Part shown: positions 1 through 5,724 of the stretch, piece after piece
Numbering within the stretch: position 1 is the stretch's first letter
Layout: each line of letters begins with the position of its first letter
DNA from: an uncultured Eubacteriales bacterium
Lineage (GTDB): Bacteria > Bacillota_A > Clostridia > Christensenellales > Aristaeellaceae
NCBI GenBank assembly: GCA_900321945.1
Contig: ONXY01000208.1
Coordinates: 1-6,014, forward strand
Direction of reading: 5' to 3'
Length of the DNA: 6,014 nt
Notes under the pieces: generated by a model
The model's database searches: none
What the model was told of the DNA's origin: nothing
The model's input: only the letters and a program-made list of their open reading frames with translations
Program-made: the position numbers and the translations under genes

Positions 1-359
1 AAGTTCCCGCCGAGCCCGCCGAAGCACTGCTTCACCAGAATGATCGCGATCATGCCGCCGATCAGCGGGATCCACAGCGGGGCGTTGGCCGGAATGTTGT
101 AAGCCAGCAGCAGGCCTGTGACGACGGCGCTCCAGTCGCCGATCAGGATCGGCTTATGGTTGATGCGCTGGAACAGGTACTCGCTGACCACGCAGCTGAG
201 CACCGAGGTGACCATGATTGCCAGCGCGTTCCATCCGAAGAGGACGATGCCCGCGATGCCGGCCGGAGCCAGCGCCAGGCAGACCTCCTGCATGATGCTC
301 CGCGTCGAGCGGGGGGACCGGAGATGGGGCGATGAGGTGACGGTCAGATTCTTCTGCAT
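1..359 (-). CDS. rnfD: Rnf complex membrane subunit RnfD (N-terminal part; runs off the left edge)
   Basis: RnfD is an integral membrane subunit of the Rnf ferredoxin:NAD+ oxidoreductase. It carries covalent FMN and belongs to the RnfD/NqrB family. Only the first 119 codons are present. I translated them from the ATG whose first base is at 359. The N-terminus has the family pattern: a cytoplasmic SSPH..S..ST..IM stretch (about residues 9-23), then hydrophobic segments at about 25-43 and 44-63. A GDWSAVVTGLLLAYNIP motif follows near 75-91, another membrane segment at about 94-110, and the KQCFGGLGGN motif at the cut edge. The FMN-attachment threonine motif lies further downstream and is outside the window. 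The start is 3 nt past the rnfC stop. An AAAGGAGG Shine-Dalgarno (378-371), lying inside the end of rnfC, sits 11 nt before the ATG, so translation is probably coupled to rnfC. The rest of the operon (usually rnfG, E, A, B) is expected to the left. Confidence 0.93.
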   Translation of the reverse strand, partial: MQKNLTVTSSPHLRSPRSTRSIMQEVCLALAPAGIAGIVLFGWNALAIMVTSVLSCVVSEYLFQRINHKPILIGDWSAVVTGLLLAYNIPANAPLWIPLIGGMIAIILVKQCFGGLGGN

Positions 360-362
360 GGA

Positions 363-1805
363 TTATACCGCCTCCTTTCCGGATTCTTCCTTTTCTTTCT
401 TCGCGGCTTCCTCCGCGGCGAGACGGGCCTGTTCTTCCGCCTTGCGGGCCGCTTCCCTTCTCTTTTTCCGCTGGATGTTGTTCTTCGCGGTCCGCATGCT
501 CTGGGTCAGGCTCCGCTTGGCGGGGCAGACGAAGCTGCAGCAGCCGCACTCGATGCAGTTCATGACGCCGATCTTCTCCGCGTCCTCAAAGCGGTTGTGC
601 CGGCTGAAAGCGTCGATCCGGCTCGGGAAGAGCTTCATCGGACAGGCTTCGCGGCAGGCGCCGCACTTGATGCAGGGGCTCTCCTTCGGCTCCATGGCTT
701 CCTCGCCGAGCGCGACCAGCCCGCTGCAGCCCTTCGTGACCGGAATGTCGAACCGGGCGATTGCCATACCCATCATCGGGCCGCCGTAGATAAACTGGCG
801 TACGCCGGGCTGCAGGCCTCCGCAGGCGGAGATCAGGTGGTCGATCGGCGTGCCGATCCGGACGAGGAAGTTGCCGGGGTTGTTGACCAGGCCTCCCACC
901 GTGGTGATCCGCTCGATCAGCGGGCGTCCTTCCCGGATGGCCCGGTCGATGGCGTACACTGTGCCGACATTGCACACGACAACGCCCACGTCCAGCGGCA
1001 GGCCGCCGTTGGGAACCTGCCTGCGGGTCAGCGCGTATACGAGCTGTTTTTCGCCGCCCTGCGGATACCGGACCGGAAGAGCCGTCACGTGGATTCCGTC
1101 CGCGTTCCTGGCGGCGGCGGTAAGGATATCGATCGCGTCCTTTTTGTTGTTCTCGATGCCGATCAGCGCCTCGTCCACCTCCAGCGCCAGCATCATCAGC
1201 CGGACGCCGTCGATGATGTCGGCGGCCTTCTCCAGCATCAGCCTGTGGTCCGCGGTCAGGAAAGGCTCGCATTCGGCGCCGTTGATCACGATTTTCTCGA
1301 TCTTCTTTCCGCCGGAGGGCGTCAGCTTTACCGACGTCGGGAAGGTCGCCCCGCCCAGGCCGACGATGCCGCACTCCCGCACGATCTGCTGAAGCTCGGA
1401 GGCGCTCAGGGTCTCGGGATGATCCGACGGACGCAGCTCCGCCCATTCCTCTTTGTAATCGTTGTCGATCAGCACAGCGGGCACCATCGTACCGTTGGCG
1501 AGCATCGCGTCCTGCACGGCGTGAACCGTACCGGAAACCGACGCGTGCACTGGCGCGGAAACAAAGCCTCCCGCCTCGCCGATCTTCTGTCCGATTTTCA
1601 CATGATCCCCGGGGGAAACCAGCGCTTTCGCGGGCGCGCCGATGTGCTGCTGCAGGGGAATGATCACCCGCGGCGGCGCCTCAAGAGGACGAATGGGATT
1701 CAGACCGTTGACAGCCTTCCCGTTGGTTCCTTCCTTCGGATGGATGCCGCCGGGAAAAAGTTTTTTTTCGAACACGGGCAAGAGCCCCCCTTCCGGGTTT
1801 TTCAT
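363..1805 (-). CDS. rnfC: Rnf complex peripheral subunit RnfC (NADH/FMN site, two [4Fe-4S] clusters)
   Basis: RnfC is the cytoplasmic-side subunit of the Rnf complex, which exchanges electrons between NAD(H) and the ferredoxin branch. From the ATG at 1805 it has 480 residues, near the usual size for short-tailed RnfC. Domains in order: an N-terminal FPGGIHP motif (17-23); a biotinyl/lipoyl-like fold (about 55-95); a flavin/NADH-binding Rossmann-like region with glycine-rich GLGGATFP (149-156) and NGAECEP (175-181); and an SLBB-like segment (about 290-345). The ferredoxin region follows, with cysteines 378, 381, 384, 388 and 417, 420, 423, 427, each set followed by Pro. The last ~45 residues are an Ala/Glu/Lys/Arg-rich, probably helical charged tail typical of RnfC. 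The start is uncertain. The ATG at 1805 has no Shine-Dalgarno and lies about 5 nt from the predicted transcription start. A GTG at 1775 (codon 11) has an AAGGGGGG site 9 nt upstream and gives an N-terminus of M-FEKKLFPGGIHP. The product call does not depend on this choice. Confidence 0.96.
   Translation of the reverse strand: MKNPEGGLLPVFEKKLFPGGIHPKEGTNGKAVNGLNPIRPLEAPPRVIIPLQQHIGAPAKALVSPGDHVKIGQKIGEAGGFVSAPVHASVSGTVHAVQDAMLANGTMVPAVLIDNDYKEEWAELRPSDHPETLSASELQQIVRECGIVGLGGATFPTSVKLTPSGGKKIEKIVINGAECEPFLTADHRLMLEKAADIIDGVRLMMLALEVDEALIGIENNKKDAIDILTAAARNADGIHVTALPVRYPQGGEKQLVYALTRRQVPNGGLPLDVGVVVCNVGTVYAIDRAIREGRPLIERITTVGGLVNNPGNFLVRIGTPIDHLISACGGLQPGVRQFIYGGPMMGMAIARFDIPVTKGCSGLVALGEEAMEPKESPCIKCGACREACPMKLFPSRIDAFSRHNRFEDAEKIGVMNCIECGCCSFVCPAKRSLTQSMRTAKNNIQRKKRREAARKAEEQARLAAEEAAKKEKEESGKEAV
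1785..1794 (-). promoter_or_regulatory. Candidate ribosome binding site for a GTG start of rnfC at 1775
   Basis: On the minus strand the sequence reads GGAAGGGGGG. It pairs with the 16S anti-Shine-Dalgarno over seven bases with one G-U wobble. It ends 9 nt before the GTG at 1775-1773. The recN site in this window (AAAGGGGG, 9 nt before its ATG) is almost identical in sequence and spacing, which supports use of this type of site here. The ATG at 1805 has nothing comparable upstream. That GTG initiates is inference. Confidence 0.5.
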
Positions 1806-1816
1806 CTGTTTATCGA

Positions 1817-1846
1817 ATTATATCATATACAGACCATATAACACAA
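1817..1846 (-). promoter_or_regulatory. Promoter of the rnf operon (sigma-A type, extended -10)
   Basis: In the AT-rich gap between recN and rnfC the minus strand has TTGTGT (1846-1841) as the -35, an 18-nt spacer, and TATAAT (1822-1817) as a perfect -10. A TG one base upstream of the -10 (1825-1824) gives an extended -10. Transcription would begin near 1810, about 5 nt before the ATG at 1805 and about 35 nt before the GTG at 1775. The gap stands out in base composition from the GC-rich genes on both sides. It drives rnfC and rnfD leftwards. The -35 matches TTGACA at only four positions, so the extended -10 probably carries much of the recognition. The spacer also holds a phased TATATG repeat, which may be an operator. 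Confidence 0.75.
1824..1840 (-). repeat. Direct repeat TATATG-N5-TATATG in the rnf promoter spacer
   Basis: Two perfect TATATG hexamers (1840-1835 and 1829-1824, minus strand) lie 11 bp apart start to start, close to one helical turn, between the -35 and -10 boxes. An inverted pair TTATAT (1818-1823) / ATATAA (1836-1841) with a 12-bp spacer overlaps them. A regulator bound here would cover the promoter. The stretch is AT-rich, so chance repeats are quite likely and no regulator family is recognised. Confidence 0.35.
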
Positions 1847-1874
1847 ATGTTTTTTTCGGAGAGATCCACAGGGT

Positions 1875-3587
1875 TCAGCCGGGATCCTTCCGCCTGCCGA
1901 CGGCCTCGATCATTTTTTCCGCGTAGGAGACGGCGTCCTCGCCGACGCCGTCCGCGCCGCTGATCATGCGGGCCACCTCGCGGATCCTTCCCTGCCGGTC
2001 CAGCATGGAAACGCCGGTGCGCGTCCGTCCTTCCGAGACGGATTTGACCACGAGGAACTGATAATCCGCAGCCGCGGCGATCTGCGGCAGATGCGTGACG
2101 CAGATCACCTGCCGGCTCCGGGCGATGGCGCTCATCTTCTCGGCGACGGTCTGGGCCATCCGGCCGCTGATCCCCGTATCGATTTCGTCGAAAACCATGC
2201 AGTCCACGCCGCTGTCTCCGGCCTCCACCGCCTTCAGGGCCAGCATGATCCGGCTTAGCTCGCCTCCGGAGGCGGTTCTGGCCAGCGGTTTCAGCGGTTC
2301 GCCGGGGTTGGGCGAGATCAGGAACTCAATCTGATCGTCCCCTTCCGGCCGGGGCATGGGTTTCCGCTCCCCCTCAGGCTCCGCGAACGCGACGGAAAAG
2401 ACGGTTTTCTCCATTCCGAGATCCTTCAGCTGGGCCGTTATCCCCGCCTCGAAAACGGAGGCAAGTTTCCGGCGGCTCTCCCGCAGATTCCGGGCCTCCG
2501 CCCTGTAGACGGCAAGCAGACGCTTATGCTCCGCCGCGGTTTCCGCCAGCCGGTCCTCCAGGGAGCAGAGCTCTTCATATTCCGCTTCCATCTTTTTCTG
2601 TTCGGACAGGATATCCCCGGAGGCGGAGCCGTATTTCCGTTCGAGCCGGCGGATAAGATCCAGCCGTTCCTCCGTCCGGACGAGTCTGCCCGGATCCTGA
2701 TCAAACGATTCCGTCAGGGCCGCGATCTCGTACGCGGCTTCCTGCAGCTCGTAGTACGCGCTTTCGCAGCGGTCTGCGAGAGATTTCATTCTGTCGTCGT
2801 ACGTTTCCAGACTCCGCAGCGACGCGGCGGCCGCCCGGATCCGTTCGAGGCCGCCCGCGCCGTCCTCGCCGCCGCTCAGGCCGTCCCGGGCTCCGCGCAG
2901 GGCGGAAAGAATCTTTTCCGCGTTTCTGAGCCGCAGGGCCTCGGCCTGAAGAGTTTCCGCCTCGCCGGGCTTCAGCTTCGCGGCGTGAAGGTCCCGGAGC
3001 GCCGTTTCCAGTTCCCCGAGACGGCGCTGCTTCTGATCGTTCTCCTTCCGCATCCTCGCGTACGCGCGGTGAACCCGGAGAAACGCCTCGCAGGCGTCCG
3101 CGGTGCGGTCCATGGCCGCCCGGTGGTCCCCGTCCCCCGTCCGGTCCAGGAAGCGGAGCTGCATGTCCGGATCCATGAGGAACTGATGCTCGTGCTGACC
3201 GTGGACGTCCATCAGCTTCGCGCCGAGCTCCCGGAGGAGACCCGCCTGCACAACGACCCCGCAGACCCGGCAGACGTTTCTGCCGGAGGCGGAGATCTCC
3301 CGGTACAGCACGACCGTCCCGCCGTCGGAATCGATGCTTTCCCGTTCCAGGATATCCGCGATCTCCCGGTTTCCGGGAACGTCGAACACGGCCTCCACGG
3401 AGGCCTTTTCGCATCCGGTCCGGATCAGGCCGCGGTCCGCCCGTCCCCCCAGAATCAGATTCACCGCGTCGACCACGATGCTCTTTCCGGCGCCGGTCTC
3501 CCCGCTCAGCACCTGCATGCCCTGCTGAAAGCGGATGGTCAGATTTTCAATCAGGACGATATTCCGGATCGTCAGGGACTGAATCAT
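1875..3587 (-). CDS. recN: DNA repair protein RecN (SMC-like ATPase)
   Basis: RecN is a cytoplasmic SMC-family ATPase that binds DNA ends early in double-strand break repair and works with RecA. The 570 residues match the usual bacterial length. The N-terminal half of the ATPase head has Walker A GETGAGKS (29-36) and the Q-containing VHGQHEHQFL segment (128-137). A charged coiled-coil region spans about 160-375. The C-terminal half of the head has the ABC signature TASGGELSR (438-446), Walker B CMVFDEID (463-470, Asp467-Glu468), the D-loop TGISGR (471-476) and the H-loop histidine in VTHLPQIAA (His499). All ATPase motifs are intact. The ATG at 3587 gives the standard RecN start (MIQSLTIRNIVLIENLTI) and has an AAAGGGGG site 9 nt upstream. 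It follows argR by 27 nt and is probably the last gene of the dxs-tlyA-nadK-argR-recN transcript. I see no rho-independent terminator after it and no evident LexA site directly before it. Confidence 0.97.
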   Translation of the reverse strand: MIQSLTIRNIVLIENLTIRFQQGMQVLSGETGAGKSIVVDAVNLILGGRADRGLIRTGCEKASVEAVFDVPGNREIADILERESIDSDGGTVVLYREISASGRNVCRVCGVVVQAGLLRELGAKLMDVHGQHEHQFLMDPDMQLRFLDRTGDGDHRAAMDRTADACEAFLRVHRAYARMRKENDQKQRRLGELETALRDLHAAKLKPGEAETLQAEALRLRNAEKILSALRGARDGLSGGEDGAGGLERIRAAAASLRSLETYDDRMKSLADRCESAYYELQEAAYEIAALTESFDQDPGRLVRTEERLDLIRRLERKYGSASGDILSEQKKMEAEYEELCSLEDRLAETAAEHKRLLAVYRAEARNLRESRRKLASVFEAGITAQLKDLGMEKTVFSVAFAEPEGERKPMPRPEGDDQIEFLISPNPGEPLKPLARTASGGELSRIMLALKAVEAGDSGVDCMVFDEIDTGISGRMAQTVAEKMSAIARSRQVICVTHLPQIAAAADYQFLVVKSVSEGRTRTGVSMLDRQGRIREVARMISGADGVGEDAVSYAEKMIEAVGRRKDPG

Positions 3588-3600
3588 GTCCCGTTTCCCC

Positions 3601-3612
3601 CTTTCCGGAAAG
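3601..3612. repeat. 12-bp perfect palindrome over the recN ribosome binding site
   Basis: CTTTCCGGAAAG is a perfect dyad in the 27-nt gap between the argR stop and the recN start. One half overlaps the AAAGGGGG Shine-Dalgarno of recN (3604-3597). With no loop bases it cannot form a normal hairpin in RNA at full length, so if functional it is more likely a DNA dyad. It does not resemble an ARG box or a LexA box. Chance is a real possibility, since CCGGAAA is frequent in this window. Confidence 0.35.
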
Positions 3613-3614
3613 CG

Positions 3615-4067
3615 TCACGAAGCGGTCAGCTGCCGGATTTTTTCCGCGGACCGCTGCGCGCCCGCCGGATCCGCGGCGACGAGAAAGATCGTGTTGTCCC
3701 CGGCGATCGAGCCGAGGATCTCCGGCATGTCCATGGAGTCCAGCGCTTCCGCGGCGGTGTTCGCGGAGCCGCTGAGGGTCTTGACGACGACCATCTGCCC
3801 CGCGGCCTCCACGCTGAGGACGCAGTCCTTCAGCATGCGGATCAGCCTGTCGCTCAGGCCCGGGCCCTCCCGCTCCGGCACGGCGTACTGATATCCGCCG
3901 TCCGTCACGGGGACCTTGATCAGGTGCATCTCCTTCATATCCCGGGAGACCGTGGCCTGCGTGACCTGGAAACCCCTGTCCCGAAGCGCTTCCGCGAGTT
4001 CCTCCTGCGTCTGGATGATCCGCTCCTTCAGAAGCGTCCGGATCATGGCCTGACGATCGCTTTTCAT
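3615..4067 (-). CDS. argR: Arginine-responsive transcriptional regulator ArgR/AhrC
   Basis: ArgR is a hexameric DNA-binding regulator that senses L-arginine. It represses arginine biosynthesis genes and in many Firmicutes activates catabolic ones. At 150 residues it has the normal family length. The N-terminal winged helix-turn-helix (about 1-65) includes TQEELAEALRDRGFQVTQATVSRDMKEMHLIKV, with the QATVSRD recognition helix at 37-43. The C-terminal oligomerisation and arginine-binding domain (about 75-150) has VVVKTLSGSANTAAEALD (93-110) and GSIAGDNTIF (119-128). The usual motif is GDDT, and here the second Asp is Asn125. The start ATG (4067) overlaps the nadK stop as ATGA and has AGGAGG 7 nt upstream (4080-4075), the best ribosome binding site of the chain. 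The place of argR between nadK and recN is a known Clostridia arrangement and does not mean these neighbours are arginine genes. Confidence 0.96.
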   Translation of the reverse strand: MKSDRQAMIRTLLKERIIQTQEELAEALRDRGFQVTQATVSRDMKEMHLIKVPVTDGGYQYAVPEREGPGLSDRLIRMLKDCVLSVEAAGQMVVVKTLSGSANTAAEALDSMDMPEILGSIAGDNTIFLVAADPAGAQRSAEKIRQLTAS

Positions 4068-4906
4068 GGCTGCTCCTCCTCTTTTCCGGGCCGGCTCCAG
4101 GCCAGGAACTTCTGTTTCATCACGTCAAAGAAGCGGTATTCCCCGATGCGTACCAGCCGGAGGCTCTCCGAGGCGCCGGTGACCGTCACCGAATCTCCGG
4201 CGTTCAGCATGCGCCGGCTCCGGCCGTCGATCTGCAGCTCCGCCCTCTGCTCCCGGTCCTTTTTCAGATGAAAGCGGACGGCGGAAGACGCGGGGACGAC
4301 GCAGGGACACTGCCGGAGGCTGTGAGCGCAGACCGGCGTGATCACAATGCCTTCTACTCCGGGCGCGAGCACGGGACCTCCGGCGGACAGGGAATACCCT
4401 GTGGAGCCGGTGGGCGTCGCGGCGATCACGCCGTCCGCCGTGAACGTGTCCCAGTGTTCCCAGTTGATCCGGGTCTCCACCTGGATCAGCCGGGCGAACC
4501 CGCCGCGGGTGACGACCGCGTCGTTCAGGGCGGGCCAGGTTTCCTCCTCCCCGTTGACCCGGACGCTGAGCAGCCCTCTGTTCTCTATGTGGTAATCCCC
4601 CGCGAGCACCTTCTCCATCAGCGGGATCAGCTGCTCGGGATCTCCTTCCGTCAGAAACCCGACGGTGCCCAGGTTGATGCCCAGCAGCGGGCAGCCTGAC
4701 GCGACGGCTTCGCCGGCTCCCAGCAGCAGCGTTCCGTCCCCCCCGAAGGAGATGACCATGCCGAACCGTCCCGCCCTTTCCCCTTCCCGGGGATAAAGAA
4801 CGCGGATTCCCGCGTCGCGGAAAAAGGCTTCGGCCCGGTCCGCGCAGATCCGCGCGTCGCCGCGCCGGGGGTGAACCACGAACGCGACGTCTTTCAGTTC
4901 ATCCAT
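4064..4906 (-). CDS. nadK: NAD kinase
   Basis: NAD kinase (PpnK) phosphorylates NAD+ at the 2'-OH of the adenosine ribose to make NADP+ in the cytoplasm. It is the only de novo NADP source in most bacteria. The 280 residues fit the family. Visible motifs: GGDGTLL (55-61) with the catalytic Asp; GINLGTVGFLTE (76-87); the ND pair (Asn128-Asp129) at the family's NE/D position; the glycine-rich TADGVIAATPTGSTGYSLSAGGP region (156-178); and HSLRQCPCVVPAS (195-207). The C-terminus is a beta-rich domain ending in a charged tail. The ATG at 4906 shares one base with the tlyA stop (TGATG) and has a modest AAGGGA site 8 nt upstream (4920-4915), so translation is likely coupled to tlyA. No key residue is missing. 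Confidence 0.97.
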   Translation of the reverse strand: MDELKDVAFVVHPRRGDARICADRAEAFFRDAGIRVLYPREGERAGRFGMVISFGGDGTLLLGAGEAVASGCPLLGINLGTVGFLTEGDPEQLIPLMEKVLAGDYHIENRGLLSVRVNGEEETWPALNDAVVTRGGFARLIQVETRINWEHWDTFTADGVIAATPTGSTGYSLSAGGPVLAPGVEGIVITPVCAHSLRQCPCVVPASSAVRFHLKKDREQRAELQIDGRSRRMLNAGDSVTVTGASESLRLVRIGEYRFFDVMKQKFLAWSRPGKEEEQP

Positions 4907-5724
4907 CAGCTCTGTCCCTTCATCGTACGGTGCGCCGCGTCCACGACGCGGCGGATTTCCTCTTCCGGAATCACGGGGGAATCGTCCGTCCTTTTCCGGA
5001 TCTCCGCGAGAAACTCGATATTGCCCTCCGGGCCGGTGATGGGGGAAAAGTCGATCCGGACGACCCGCCAGCCGAATGTCTCCGCGAAGGAAACAATCCC
5101 GGAGATTACCTCCGCGTGCGTCTCCGGATCCCGGACCACGCCCTTTTTCCCGACCTTTTCCCTGCCCGCCTCGAACTGCGGCTTGATCAGCGTGTAGAAG
5201 ACGCCGTCCTCCCCGATGATCTCCGCCGCGGCGGGCAGGATCAGGCGGACGGAGATAAAACTGACGTCCATGACGGCGACCCGGGGCCGTTCCGGAAACA
5301 TGTCCGCGGTCAGATACCGCGCGTTCGTCCGCTCCATGACGGTCACCCGCGGATCGTTCCGCAGCTTCCAGTCCAGCTGACCGTAGCCTACGTCCACGGC
5401 GTACACATGCTTCGCCCCGTTCCGCAGGCAGACGTCCGTGAAGCCGCCGGTGCTCGCCCCGATATCAAGGACGACGCTTCCGGCGAGATCCGCCTGAAAA
5501 ACGGAAACCGCCTTCTCCAGTTTCAGCGCGCCGCGGCTTACATACTCCGTGCGCGGTTTCCGGACGCTCAGCCCGTCGTCCGGGCCGACGGTTTCGGACG
5601 GCTTCAGCACCTTCCGCTCCCCGATATAGACCTGTCCGGCCATGATCGCGGCCTGCGCCTTCTCCCGGCTCGGGAAAAAGCCGCCGGACACCAGCGCCGT
5701 GTCGATTCGTTCCTTTCCGGTCAT
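4906..5724 (-). CDS. tlyA: TlyA family rRNA 2'-O-methyltransferase (S4 + FtsJ domains)
   Basis: TlyA uses S-adenosylmethionine to methylate ribose 2'-OH groups of cytidines in rRNA (16S and 23S in mycobacteria). It is often misnamed hemolysin. The 272 residues carry an N-terminal S4 RNA-binding domain (about 4-55) and an FtsJ-like Rossmann methyltransferase domain (about 60-245). The SAM-binding motif VVLDIGASTGGFTD is at 84-97, followed by AVDVGYGQLDWKLR (109-122) and VMDVSFIS (151-158). A K-D-K-E catalytic tetrad can be placed at Lys68, Asp153, Lys181 and Glu237, each one residue lower than the tetrad I recall for Mycobacterium tuberculosis TlyA (69, 154, 182, 238), so the enzyme looks active. 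The ATG at 5724 overlaps the dxs stop (ATGA), with AAGGAG 9 nt upstream (5739-5734). In Firmicutes this gene (yqxC in Bacillus) is normally next to dxs. Which rRNA sites it modifies cannot be read from the sequence. Confidence 0.96.
   Translation of the reverse strand: MTGKERIDTALVSGGFFPSREKAQAAIMAGQVYIGERKVLKPSETVGPDDGLSVRKPRTEYVSRGALKLEKAVSVFQADLAGSVVLDIGASTGGFTDVCLRNGAKHVYAVDVGYGQLDWKLRNDPRVTVMERTNARYLTADMFPERPRVAVMDVSFISVRLILPAAAEIIGEDGVFYTLIKPQFEAGREKVGKKGVVRDPETHAEVISGIVSFAETFGWRVVRIDFSPITGPEGNIEFLAEIRKRTDDSPVIPEEEIRRVVDAAHRTMKGQS

Noticed and set aside
363..370. TATAAT-like -10 just before rnfD
   Set aside because: The TATAA comes from the last codon (GTA) and TAA stop of rnfC. There is no -35-like sequence at the right distance, and the two genes are clearly co-transcribed.
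118..789. A 223-codon open frame on the plus strand across the rnfC-rnfD junction
   Set aside because: It is antisense to conserved rnfC cysteine motifs and the rnfD N-terminus, and resembles no protein family I know.
1810..1826. ARG box in the rnfC promoter
   Set aside because: TGATATAATTCGATAA is AT-rich like an ARG box, but it breaks the TGAATAATTATTCA dyad at several positions.
597..1841. A 414-codon open frame on the plus strand opposite rnfC
   Set aside because: It is a shadow of rnfC. The product has low-complexity GC-driven composition and no recognisable family.
1835..1850. Rex (redox repressor) half-site TTGTG before rnfC
   Set aside because: TTGTGT is present but the opposing TCACAA or TAACAA half-site at the proper spacing is absent. 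The hexamer is better explained as the -35 box.
1848..1858. T-run on the plus strand as a terminator
   Set aside because: No gene is transcribed on the plus strand here and no GC-rich hairpin precedes the run.
1860..1872. DnaA box TGTGGATCT after recN
   Set aside because: It has two mismatches to TGTGGATAA and stands alone, so it is not an origin.
2526..4271. A 581-codon open frame on the plus strand across recN, argR and nadK
   Set aside because: It is antisense to three well-identified genes with intact family motifs. Its translation is Arg/Pro/Gly/Ala-rich with no recognisable domain, as expected for a shadow frame in GC-rich DNA.
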